A stretch of 43,734 nt of DNA from a virus, in IMG/VR virus record IMGVR_UViG_3300008339_006854, positions 1 through 43,734 of that record, one strand, 5' to 3'. The position numbers were made by a program, and so were the translations under genes. The notes under the pieces are model-generated. The model was given only the letters and a program-made list of their open reading frames with translations. It did not search any database and had not been told where the DNA came from. This document shows, piece after piece, positions 15,745 through 23,394 of the stretch (its first letter is position 1; each line of letters starts with the position of its first letter).

Positions 15745-16253
15745 ACGCATTGTGTATGGTAGCGCATCCAGATGACTGTGTGATATTTGGTTACAGTTAT
15801 ATTCATGCGCACCCTGAGCACAAATGGACCATTGGCTATTTAACGTACACTGAGCATGATCCCCGAGGCCAAGAACTTTTGGCGTTTTGGAAACGTCGGG
15901 GAATCGACTGTGTGTTTTTGGGCTTTGAAGACCACTGGCATGACAACGAGCAAAAAGTATTCACACGCTGGGCTGAAGAATCTGCCGACCGTGCCTGCTG
16001 GCACCTTGCTCGTGATTATGATCTAGTGCTCACCCATGACGAACTAGGAGACTATGGACACATACATCATGTGCTGGTACATCGTGCAGTGCAGTGGCAT
16101 CCTAGACTGGTAACTTTTGCACGGCCTGGTGAAGGAGTTACACATACAATTCCACCTGGCACATACAACTTAGACGAATTGCCCATGCACAAAGAAATTA
16201 TTGCTAGTTTTCACAGCGAAGAACACCGAAACAGTTACAAGGAAACACTATGA
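15741..16253 (+). CDS. PIG-L/LmbE-type deacetylase
   Basis: 170 residues. VAHPDDC at 7-13 matches the AHPDDE signature of PIG-L/LmbE deacetylases, with the last Glu replaced by Cys. HDELGDYGHIHH (99-110) matches the second metal motif. Known members remove acetyl groups from N-acetylglucosamine-containing lipids or antibiotics using zinc; the likely ligands His9, Asp12 and His110 (or 107) are kept. The protein is short for the family (usually about 220-300). It overlaps both neighbours by 4 nt and would act on an amino sugar made or modified by this island. Confidence 0.8.
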   Translation: MNALCMVAHPDDCVIFGYSYIHAHPEHKWTIGYLTYTEHDPRGQELLAFWKRRGIDCVFLGFEDHWHDNEQKVFTRWAEESADRACWHLARDYDLVLTHDELGDYGHIHHVLVHRAVQWHPRLVTFARPGEGVTHTIPPGTYNLDELPMHKEIIASFHSEEHRNSYKETL

Positions 16254-17065
16254 AATTAATGGTAGCAGGCTGCTCGTTTTCGGCAGTGAGTCAAACTTTG
16301 CCAGGCACTGCTTGGAGTGAACGCTTGGCCGAAAAACTAGGTGGCTGGGAGTTGGTTAACCTAGCACGCCAAGGTTGTTCAAACGGCGGCATCCGTATAC
16401 AAATAGACGAGATACGCAGACAGCGTCCAGACTTTGCTGTGATTGGTCCTACCTTCTGGGATCGTATGGAAATACCTGCAAACTCTGTGCCATATGATTG
16501 GTCACAGGCACCCAGCGCCGGGGAAAATCCTCCACTAGAACGACACCTACAAAATAGAAAACTGGGCAATGGCTACAACAGACAAGATGGCATACGCAAT
16601 GTAAATTATGGTCGGGAGCCATCAAACATGATCTGCGAAACTATTTTTACTCTTGCAGAAAACTTTGATCATCCGTACAGACAGGGCCGCATTACCAAAC
16701 AAGCGCAGAACGGCATACGTCACTGGATTGATTCAATCTATGACAATGCTTGGAAAAAGCAACAGGACGAGTGGATGATCCGAGAAGGTGTGATTACCAT
16801 GTTCTTGGATGACATCAAGTTTTTAGTGCTACCCAACTTGCTGTGGCCATTCGATCCTGACAATCATACCTTATGGCGTGATGCGTTTCCTAAACTTATC
16901 CCTGATCACTACATACAATTGGACACAACTAAAAGTCCTCAAGCCATATGTGGCAGTTACCCATTTTCAGGAGACGACCCTGGATATCATTCTGGTCCCG
17001 AAGGACAGGAAAAAATTGCTGAAAACTTCTATCAGCACATTTCAACCCACTTCGTCATCCCATAA
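16250..17065 (+). CDS. SGNH/GDSL-like hydrolase
   Basis: 271 residues. Block I is VAGCSFS with the nucleophile candidate Ser9, where the usual GDS is GCS. NLARQGCSNGGI follows as block II. The C-terminal DPGYHSGPEGQEKIAENF supplies Asp243 and His247 for the catalytic triad. Such enzymes add or remove O-acyl groups on glycans. The last 24 nt overlap tail to tail with the minus-strand gene 17042-18169. Phage relatives of this type are frequent next to glycosyltransferase genes. Confidence 0.75.
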   Translation: MKLMVAGCSFSAVSQTLPGTAWSERLAEKLGGWELVNLARQGCSNGGIRIQIDEIRRQRPDFAVIGPTFWDRMEIPANSVPYDWSQAPSAGENPPLERHLQNRKLGNGYNRQDGIRNVNYGREPSNMICETIFTLAENFDHPYRQGRITKQAQNGIRHWIDSIYDNAWKKQQDEWMIREGVITMFLDDIKFLVLPNLLWPFDPDNHTLWRDAFPKLIPDHYIQLDTTKSPQAICGSYPFSGDDPGYHSGPEGQEKIAENFYQHISTHFVIP

Positions 17066-18169
17066 CCAATGGCCACCTTCAATGTGTTGATGCAGTAGAT
17101 CAGACATTGTGGCTTGAAACTGAATCTGGTAACTGCGCAATCTAGCTTGGTTGTGATCCAGTATGGCTTGTATGCGTTCATACAACACTTTGGGATTTTC
17201 AAAATATGCCAACTGCAATACCTGATGCATGGCCCGTTCAAATCGTATGCTGTCCACAGGATGTTCATCGTAGCTTTCGTCAAGGATACTGCTAAATGTT
17301 TCAAACCCTAGTTCGCGCATGCGAGCAAGAAATCCTTGTGCGCCAAAAAACACAAAAATTCTTCTGGCTAACAAACACTTGGTAACTTTTTCACTCCAGA
17401 AAAATGTTGTGCCAGTGCCCAGTGTTTCACACACAATGCTGTAATGACTGCGTTGATAGATGTTCCAGGGCACATATGGACTGATACTGCGAGTGATGTT
17501 GTCCGTGACTTCCCATGCAGGATTTAAGTTTGCACTCACGTAAGGCCACTTTAGCGGAGTGTCATAAAAAGTCTGCTGAAATTGATCACAGTTTCTGTCA
17601 ATCAATTTGCCTTCAAAGCAATCTCTGTAGGTCACAATGCTACGATCCAACAGCCCAGTTTTGTCCATGGCCATCATCACATAGTCACGGTGCGGTCTAC
17701 GTGCTCCTAACAGTGCTTCAAACATGTAGGGTTTTTGATCTTGGTAGGTGTCTTGGTATTCGTTGTGTCGCAAGAGATTGTAAGCCCACCAAGGGCGATA
17801 CACCATGCAGGATTGATCCAATTCTTCTCCTTGCACAAGACCGCCTACTGCCAACACATAACGTTGAATTTTGTTTTTTTCAATCCAGGCACGTATTTCT
17901 TTAACACTGTAGTATTCAATGTCACTCAGCAGTACCAAATCAAACTGACTGAGATCCATGTCAGCCAGTGCTGGATCATAATCAAACACGCCGGGCTCGT
18001 TGCACAGCACACGAAATGCTGCTACAGACCACGGTTGACTCAGCGCCAGTGCAGGATCGTTGGTAGTTTCAAATCTGCCCAGACCCCAATCAGCTGTGAC
18101 ATCAATACTTTGTGATGCAGGTTGATACACAGGATATCGGAACTTTGCTGGGTATGTTATTGTGTACAT
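17042..18169 (-). CDS. SEKT-family protein, glycosyltransferase-like
   Basis: 375 residues on the minus strand. The C-terminal half has HYSIVCETLG, FFWSEKVTKCLLARRIFVFF, GFLARMRELGFETFSSILDESYDE. This SEK(T)/LGF-TF/DESYD pattern recurs in many uncharacterised phage and bacterial proteins next to sugar genes and recalls the donor-site half of GT10-like fucosyltransferases. The N-terminal half has VLLSDIEYYS. A paralogue is encoded at 38222-39223. It overlaps the upstream minus-strand gene by 13 nt, and its 3' end overlaps the plus-strand SGNH gene. Sugar transfer is inferred, not shown. Confidence 0.6.
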   Translation of the reverse strand: MYTITYPAKFRYPVYQPASQSIDVTADWGLGRFETTNDPALALSQPWSVAAFRVLCNEPGVFDYDPALADMDLSQFDLVLLSDIEYYSVKEIRAWIEKNKIQRYVLAVGGLVQGEELDQSCMVYRPWWAYNLLRHNEYQDTYQDQKPYMFEALLGARRPHRDYVMMAMDKTGLLDRSIVTYRDCFEGKLIDRNCDQFQQTFYDTPLKWPYVSANLNPAWEVTDNITRSISPYVPWNIYQRSHYSIVCETLGTGTTFFWSEKVTKCLLARRIFVFFGAQGFLARMRELGFETFSSILDESYDEHPVDSIRFERAMHQVLQLAYFENPKVLYERIQAILDHNQARLRSYQIQFQATMSDLLHQHIEGGHWLWDDEVG

Positions 18170-19026
18170 TGCTTCACCATGTGTTGATAATGTTCAAAAT
18201 TAGGTATGTCCAATGTGTCCCAATCAAGTTGCATGCTTTGACTTAGGTCCGGCACAGCATCACATACTGCATTGAACTCTTTGGCATTCAATGTAGACAA
18301 CAGCTCCAATTGATTGTATTCAAAACGTTTCTGAAAAGTGTAGTTGATGGGATCACAACATGCTGCCCAGTTTCCTATCAATTCATATTCTGAAAACCAT
18401 TTGATTATTTCGCCTGTGCCCCAGGGAGGTATTGTGGGCATGCCAGGAACAGCGTCAATAATAGCGTCCAGCCACAGTTTGTTGGGCCAACGTTGGGCCA
18501 GCAGTTTGCGCAATTCAAGCCAGTGTGTGCGCAGTACAGGCACAAGCTCTGACACAAAACAATGCGGGCTGGCCTCTGGCAATCCAGTAATGCTTTCAAA
18601 TACCCCATGATAACTGCCGTGCTTGGTGTCAGGTATCACAAGATAATTCAGTTGTTCACCATCCCAGCATCTATAAGGTTCAATCATAAAAGTGTCACAG
18701 TCATGCATGAGTATGACATCTTCTTCCAACAGGTCTCGGTAGGCCAGTTTGATTGCTTGTTGTCGCAACCACCAGCCCCGATAGTCATGGTCAAACACCC
18801 AGTTGTTGACTTCAGGATAGCGTTGGTATATCACACTGTCATTCATGTACTTTAGCTGTGAAGTATCAATACCATAGCGTTCAAACACTGGCCATAGTTC
18901 ATGCTGTGGCACTGGCGAAGCTATTATGGTGTAATCTATGCCCAGTAAATTATGGTCCCACTGCATGGCAAAACATGCATGTGGCACACGATATCTTGCT
19001 AGGAACAATACTCTTGCTACAGTCAT
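18157..19026 (-). CDS. GT-A glycosyltransferase (DUF6492 type)
   Basis: 289 residues on the minus strand. GWWLRQQAIKLAYRDLLEED (84-103) leads into VILMHDCDTFMIEP with DCD at 109-111, a full DxD metal and nucleotide-sugar site. A hydrophobic IPPWGTGEIIKWF follows near residue 200. The protein lacks a signal or membrane segment and should act in the cytoplasm. It overlaps the SEKT-family gene, so both are probably made together. No TAAATA motif is seen directly before its start, and it likely shares a transcript with the radical SAM gene upstream. Confidence 0.75.
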   Translation of the reverse strand: MTVARVLFLARYRVPHACFAMQWDHNLLGIDYTIIASPVPQHELWPVFERYGIDTSQLKYMNDSVIYQRYPEVNNWVFDHDYRGWWLRQQAIKLAYRDLLEEDVILMHDCDTFMIEPYRCWDGEQLNYLVIPDTKHGSYHGVFESITGLPEASPHCFVSELVPVLRTHWLELRKLLAQRWPNKLWLDAIIDAVPGMPTIPPWGTGEIIKWFSEYELIGNWAACCDPINYTFQKRFEYNQLELLSTLNAKEFNAVCDAVPDLSQSMQLDWDTLDIPNFEHYQHMVKQCTQ

Positions 19027-19069
19027 AACAAGTTGACAATTTGATTCATGAATTGTTGTAGATCTTTAT

Positions 19070-20116
19070 TCATGTTCGATTACAAGTTACTACACATTGA
19101 TAAGTTCTGCCAGCCGCAATGCTAGACTCATTCCAGGTTTGTTCCACACGTTCAAACCATTCAAGACAGTGTTCAAGAGGATATTCCAATGCATTGTTTT
19201 CTGTTACTAATGGAGCCAGTTCTTGATTGCCGGGATGATTCATGGTATGCGGATAAAACCCCAAAAAGCAGCAGGGATAAACAGAGCCGTCGGCAGCTAT
19301 GTATATTTCTCGATTGCGTTTGTGATGACACTGCATGTCTAGCACAGGAGTATCTTTGTGATGTGTGATTGTTTTGGCATCGTACCAAGTGATATGACTT
19401 TCCAAAAAAGGATGCACTGTTTGATTGGTAAGACCGCCAGGGTCTGGACCAATCTTGTGACTGAATGTGCCGTCTCGATTGTATACCGACGTGCGATCTC
19501 TTCCATCATAGATATTTTCAAACTTTGCAAAGCCCATTTGGGCAGCCATATCTCTGCAGGCCTGTTCCTGATGACGGTTATGATCAAACGGCACAAACCT
19601 CCATACAGCTTGTCCACCAGCGTTGATCAGTGCTTGAGCATGTGAAATTATTCTATGCCAGTCTGTGTCTTGGCGATACAAATGATGCGTGTCTGCTAGG
19701 CCATCAATGGCAAAACCCACTGTAACTTTGGGTAGAGCCAGTCTTGCCCACCATTCTGGACTGCGCACAGAACCATTGGTATTGATAATAACAGGTACCT
19801 GATGCTCTACCAGGTATTCTACTATTTCAACAGCATCACGTGCAGAAGCAAAATCACCCAGATTTCCATTGAATGCCACACCTCTAAATTCATATATGAT
19901 TGGCACACGATCTCCAATGGGCGGATCGGGCTGAATTAGTTGTGCTAAAACGTTAGGAGTTAGAATTTTCTTGAAATCTCCAACACTGAGTTCACACAGC
20001 GGATATCCACTATTGTAATCATACCCTCGATAGTTTCTCATGCACATGGGGCATCTGGCATTGCATCTAGTGGTCAATTCCACATGCACTTTGCGTATAT
20101 CATTCAATTTTAGCAT
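19070..20116 (-). CDS. Radical SAM enzyme with SPASM-like C-terminus
   Basis: 348 residues using the ATG at 20116, chosen because TATAAATA ends 4 nt upstream and because the fold begins directly (KVHVELTTRCNARCPMC). A longer frame to 20173 exists. Cys18, Cys22 and Cys25 form the CxxxCxxC iron-sulfur site that cleaves S-adenosylmethionine. Further Cys-rich segments near the end (CHH, YPCC, CLEW, CVVTC) look like a SPASM/twitch domain for extra clusters. Such enzymes modify peptides or sugars. The two downstream minus-strand genes are glycosyltransferase-like, so a sugar or glycopeptide substrate is plausible. Confidence 0.85.
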   Translation of the reverse strand: MLKLNDIRKVHVELTTRCNARCPMCMRNYRGYDYNSGYPLCELSVGDFKKILTPNVLAQLIQPDPPIGDRVPIIYEFRGVAFNGNLGDFASARDAVEIVEYLVEHQVPVIINTNGSVRSPEWWARLALPKVTVGFAIDGLADTHHLYRQDTDWHRIISHAQALINAGGQAVWRFVPFDHNRHQEQACRDMAAQMGFAKFENIYDGRDRTSVYNRDGTFSHKIGPDPGGLTNQTVHPFLESHITWYDAKTITHHKDTPVLDMQCHHKRNREIYIAADGSVYPCCFLGFYPHTMNHPGNQELAPLVTENNALEYPLEHCLEWFERVEQTWNESSIAAGRTYQCVVTCNRT

Positions 20117-20120
20117 GCAA

Positions 20121-20128
20121 TATTTATA
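20121..20128 (-). promoter_or_regulatory. Consensus T4 late promoter, minus strand
   Basis: An exact TATAAATA on the minus strand (plus-strand TATTTATA), followed by TTGC and the ATG at 20116. It faces a second motif on the plus strand at 20143. Confidence 0.6.
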
Positions 20129-20142
20129 GACCCACTTAATGA

Positions 20143-20148
20143 TAAATA
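20143..20148 (+). promoter_or_regulatory. Candidate late promoter (GATAAATA)
   Basis: GATAAATA (20141-20148) ends 5 nt before the ATG at 20154. It forms a divergent pair with the minus-strand motif 15-20 nt away. Confidence 0.55.
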
Positions 20149-20153
20149 TCTTT

Positions 20154-20438
20154 ATGAACAAAAAGTTTGTCAAGGTAATTTGCGAAGTTTATTGCCAAGG
20201 TTGGACTGACCCTCCAACCTACCGAGCTTATGTCAATAATGAATTGTTTACCGAACGCACCTGGGTTTGGCGTGATCAGCATTTGGAAGAGTCTTTTCAA
20301 ATTGCCGCAGAACCAGGTAAGTACAAGTTGCGCTATGAATTATTGCCTGGAACATTAGCGTCAATACAGCAGCTGAATTGGCGTGTGGTTGATGGCCCGG
20401 GCATGATAGACAGCGGCGGCGAGTTGGAAATACTATAA
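20154..20438 (+). CDS. Small beta-rich protein of unknown function
   Basis: 94 residues from the ATG at 20154. An in-frame ATG at 20139 would place the TAAATA motif inside the gene, so the later start is preferred. The protein begins MNKKFVKVICEVYCQGW and continues with strand-like segments (YRAYVNNELFTERTW; KYKLRYELLPG). Its stop shares a base with the next ATG (TAATG). It opens the second run of internal-protein genes; structural or core location is inferred. Confidence 0.65.
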   Translation: MNKKFVKVICEVYCQGWTDPPTYRAYVNNELFTERTWVWRDQHLEESFQIAAEPGKYKLRYELLPGTLASIQQLNWRVVDGPGMIDSGGELEIL

Positions 20439-20650
20439 TGAAAATTCAAGAAATCATGGAAAATGCGTCAGTGGGCGGCACCAGTGCTGGTAGTATAGCA
20501 CCTGTGAGCCAGGCCTTAGGCATGGTGTCAAGATCAGGCGGATCCTTGTTGAGTGGTAAATATACAACTGATCCTACGCCTAACACGCCCAAGGAATACA
20601 AAAGGAATAAGAATGTTAGCGGACGCTTTAAAAACACTCCTGGCAACTGA
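20438..20650 (+). CDS. Small internal-protein candidate
   Basis: 70 residues. The N-terminus MKIQEIME-N has I-x-E at 6-8, the same position as in the proteins at 12327 and 12677, so cleavage after Glu8 by a prohead protease is predicted. The remainder is Ser/Gly-rich and ends with basic residues (KEYKRNKNVSGRFKNTPGN), likely disordered and DNA-binding. The start overlaps the upstream stop, and the dps gene starts inside its last 38 nt. Confidence 0.6.
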   Translation: MKIQEIMENASVGGTSAGSIAPVSQALGMVSRSGGSLLSGKYTTDPTPNTPKEYKRNKNVSGRFKNTPGN

Positions 20651-21053
20651 GGAGGCTTTTGCTCTCAAAGCCAAACAGTTCCACTGGAACGTTGAAGGCC
20701 CAGACTTTGGCCAGCTTCACGCTTTCTTTGACGCAATCCATGACGATGTTTATGGTGCTACAGATCCCACAGCAGAATACATACGTGCCCTGGGCGACTA
20801 TGCTCCTGGTAGTTTTGAACGATTTGTAGAATTAACAAAAATACAGGGCCAAACAAAAATTCCACGTGCCCGACTCATGCTAGAAGAACTCTTGGCCAAC
20901 AACGGCCAAATGTTGGATCTTCTCAATCAAGTCTTCCAAGTAGCAACTGAAGAAAACCAACAAGGTATTGCTAACTTCATTGCTGAACGCATCGATGCTC
21001 ATCAAAAGCATGGCTGGATGCTGAGAAGTTACCTGAAAGAAGAAAGAGCATGA
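20613..21053 (+). CDS. dps: Dps-like ferritin (DNA protection protein)
   Basis: 146 residues from the ATG at 20613, chosen for its AAGGA ribosome site and because MLADALKTLLATEEAFALKA is the normal Dps start. The ferroxidase signature is complete: KQFHWNVEGPDFGQLHAFFD then TDPTAEYIRALGDYAPG, including both His, the Asp residues and the Glu. Dps proteins form 12-subunit shells that oxidise iron with peroxide and protect DNA. There is no long Lys-rich N-terminal tail for direct DNA binding. It lies inside the internal-protein run, overlapping both neighbours, so it may be packaged or made late to protect phage DNA. Confidence 0.9.
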   Translation: MLADALKTLLATEEAFALKAKQFHWNVEGPDFGQLHAFFDAIHDDVYGATDPTAEYIRALGDYAPGSFERFVELTKIQGQTKIPRARLMLEELLANNGQMLDLLNQVFQVATEENQQGIANFIAERIDAHQKHGWMLRSYLKEERA

Positions 21054-21775
21054 GTTCGGACATTAGATCAATACTGGAACGCCTTGCGGCGGTAGAAGGT
21101 AAACTTACGCCAGTAGGCGTCAAGCATGGGCTTAACACACAACAAAAAGGTGTGCCACAGTTGCCTGCGCTGTTCAAGCCTAAATCAGCCAGTCCTGCGT
21201 TGCGTGCCAAAAAAGATCCAGCACATCCAATGGATGGATACATGGTGGGTGATTCTGTAGAGCCCAGAAAATCCGCACTAGAAGAAGCCATGCAAGAAGT
21301 TGAAGAAGATATGTTGAGCAAGGTCAAGAAGGACCTTACACAATATCTTGATCAGTTGGAACAAAAAGTTCGAGTTGATCGTGAACTCAAAGACAAAGCA
21401 GTTGACGCTGTGGAAAAAGGTCAAGCCGAAGAAGAAATTGAAGAAGATGACTACGAGTTGACAGATCCCAGCACAGTGCATGGCATCGAGGACAAAGTAG
21501 ACACTCAGCTAGGCAACCCACAACAGCCTATCAATGACATGTCAGAAACATCATCTGCTCCGGTAAAAAGTTACGCCATGGAATATGGTGTTACCTTTGA
21601 ATGTTATGGCAACGAAAAGGATGGATTTGAACTGCGGCAAGGTAATAGATCCATGCCCAGCAAATTTAAAAACCTAGACCATGCTGACATGGCAGTAAAG
21701 TTGTTTCAAAAACGCAGAGCAATGAAACAACAGGCTCAACAAACAAGCCAACAAGATTATTTGGATGAACGCTAA
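21050..21775 (+). CDS. Acidic coiled-coil internal-protein candidate
   Basis: 241 residues, coupled to dps by ATGA. The N-terminus MSSDIRSILE-R has I-x-E at 8-10. A highly charged helical region at about 80-150 (EEAMQEVEEDMLSKVKKDL; QAEEEIEEDDYELTD) looks like a coiled coil typical of scaffold or core proteins. The C-terminal 65 residues form a compact alpha/beta unit (YAMEYGVTFECYGNEKDGFE; FKNLDHADMAVKLFQKRR) ending in a Gln-rich tail. A prohead core role is inferred from composition and neighbours. Confidence 0.65.
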   Translation: MSSDIRSILERLAAVEGKLTPVGVKHGLNTQQKGVPQLPALFKPKSASPALRAKKDPAHPMDGYMVGDSVEPRKSALEEAMQEVEEDMLSKVKKDLTQYLDQLEQKVRVDRELKDKAVDAVEKGQAEEEIEEDDYELTDPSTVHGIEDKVDTQLGNPQQPINDMSETSSAPVKSYAMEYGVTFECYGNEKDGFELRQGNRSMPSKFKNLDHADMAVKLFQKRRAMKQQAQQTSQQDYLDER

Positions 21776-21776
21776 A

Positions 21777-23309
21777 ATGATATACACTGATCTAATCAAA
21801 CCAACTACCACAATCAACGAGCAACAGCTTGACGAAATTAGCCTGGACCAGGTTGGTCGAGGCATTGGCGGCCTTGTCGGCGGCATTGGTAAAACAGCAG
21901 GCGCTGTGGCAGGTATTCCGCAAGGCCTGGGTCGAGCAATTAAAAAAGGTTATCGTGGATCAGTAAAAGGCATTGGTGGCGAAGATGATGCTGGCAGCAC
22001 AGTGCCCGGCGCAGCCTATGGTGACACATCTGGCGCCAAGGCCGGCGGTAAAGCAGAAATGCCAATTGGATCTAATACGATTAATCCTCGTACCGGCAAG
22101 CCCTATGTGCCTAGTGATTTTTCTGGGCCGTCAGGTGGTAGTGCAACAGCAACACCTGCACCTGCTGCTTCTGGCGGTGGCGGTGGCGCAGCAGCCACAC
22201 GAGATGCTGACACAGTCAAAACAGAACTGCGCAATTTAGATGCAGCCTACAAAACAAGACGCAATGCGCTAAACAAAGAACTTGAAGCACTGTCATCAAC
22301 ACCTGCTGGTGATGCTGGCACAGAACCTACTGCAGAACCCGCAACCGGTGCATTGGGATCAGCAATTGCAGGAACCCCAACTGGTGGCAAGCCTGAAACA
22401 GTCAGCATTGGTGGACAAAAGATTTCTCCAAGCGATCCGTTGTATGCCAAAATTGCCGCATCACAAGTGATGCAAAACAAACCTCTAGTGCAATCCATTC
22501 AAGCTCTTGACGCCAAGCAGTTGGAAATAGTCAAACAGATATTGTCTAAAAAGGCCGCTGGTGCATTGGAAGAACGTTTGCCTCCTACAGTCGCACCTGT
22601 GGTACCAAACAAAAGCAGAATGAGCCAAGCATACGACATGGGCAAACAAGCTCTAAAAACCACAGGTTCAGCAATTGCTGCAACACCACGTGCGCTTTCA
22701 ACTGCTGCTGGTGCCACAAGAGGTGCATTCACTGGAATGTCACAAGCATACGCTAAAGGCAAACAAGCTGGTACCAAGTATGTAGGGCAAGGCGAATTGA
22801 GCTGGGACGATATACAAGTTGAATTGGCCAATCTGTCAGTAGAAGATGCCAAAGCATTGTTGAGTTTTGTAAATCAACTGGGAGTCACAGCAGCAGAGCC
22901 TGCTCCAGCACCAGCGCCAGCACCAGGAGCGACAGCACATGAACCAAGTGATGTTCAAATAGCTAATTTAGTTAGAGATGTTCAGAAAGGACCTGATGAA
23001 GTATTATCCAGATTTGCCGCAAGAACAGATTTACATCCAAAAATGAAAGCAGTTCTTGATGCTGAGATAGCAAAAAGAGCTAGTAGACCACCCGCACCTG
23101 CTCCAGCAGACGCCTCTGGCTCAGGAGCAGCCGGCAAGGTTCCTGGATACACAGGTCGCAAGGTCAAACTGCCTACAAAGCAAACAAAAACTCTGCCCAC
23201 AAAGACTAAAAAGAAAAAACTAAGAGAGAAGATTGTTGCAGAAACTTTGACTTGGAGCAAAAACTTTGATCCAAGCCGCCACCTAATCAAACAAATCCGT
23301 CGTACATAA
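21777..23309 (+). CDS. Gly/Ala/Pro-rich internal-protein candidate
   Basis: 510 residues from the ATG at 21777; an ATG 12 nt earlier overlaps the previous gene. The start MIYTDLIKP leads to INE at 13-15 and LDE at 18-20, possible prohead-protease sites. Then comes a Gly-rich amphipathic stretch (VGRGIGGLVGGIGKTAGAVA) that could interact with membranes, a long Ala/Pro/Gly disordered part, a second AIAATPRALSTAAGATRGAF stretch, PAPAPAPAPG linkers with short helical units between, and a basic C-terminus (KQTKTLPTKTKKKKLREK). The modular, membrane-active look suits an ejected protein. No family is recognised. Confidence 0.65.
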   Translation: MIYTDLIKPTTTINEQQLDEISLDQVGRGIGGLVGGIGKTAGAVAGIPQGLGRAIKKGYRGSVKGIGGEDDAGSTVPGAAYGDTSGAKAGGKAEMPIGSNTINPRTGKPYVPSDFSGPSGGSATATPAPAASGGGGGAAATRDADTVKTELRNLDAAYKTRRNALNKELEALSSTPAGDAGTEPTAEPATGALGSAIAGTPTGGKPETVSIGGQKISPSDPLYAKIAASQVMQNKPLVQSIQALDAKQLEIVKQILSKKAAGALEERLPPTVAPVVPNKSRMSQAYDMGKQALKTTGSAIAATPRALSTAAGATRGAFTGMSQAYAKGKQAGTKYVGQGELSWDDIQVELANLSVEDAKALLSFVNQLGVTAAEPAPAPAPAPGATAHEPSDVQIANLVRDVQKGPDEVLSRFAARTDLHPKMKAVLDAEIAKRASRPPAPAPADASGSGAAGKVPGYTGRKVKLPTKQTKTLPTKTKKKKLREKIVAETLTWSKNFDPSRHLIKQIRRT

Positions 23310-23324
23310 GAACTCTGGCCTTAG

Positions 23325-23376
23325 GACCGAGTGGGCGGCTTCTGCCCGGGTCATTGGATTCGCTACCCAATGATCC
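23325..23376 (+). other. Structured non-coding segment between late and early genes
   Basis: In the 132-nt gap after 23309, GACC-gagt-GGGC (23325-23336) pairs with GCCC-g-GGTC (23344-23352), and TCATTGG (23351-23357) pairs with CCAATGA (23367-23373) around a 9-nt loop. The two helices share a few bases, so they may be alternatives. No T run follows on either strand. It could be an RNA element, a weak terminator or a DNA site. Confidence 0.35.
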
Positions 23377-23394
23377 AAAACGAGCAACCATACA

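Noticed and set aside
19070-20116. Radical SAM gene as QueE of the 7-deazaguanine route
   Set aside because: It has CxxxCxxC but is far longer than QueE, carries SPASM-like C-terminal Cys groups, and sits with glycosyltransferase-like genes on the minus strand.
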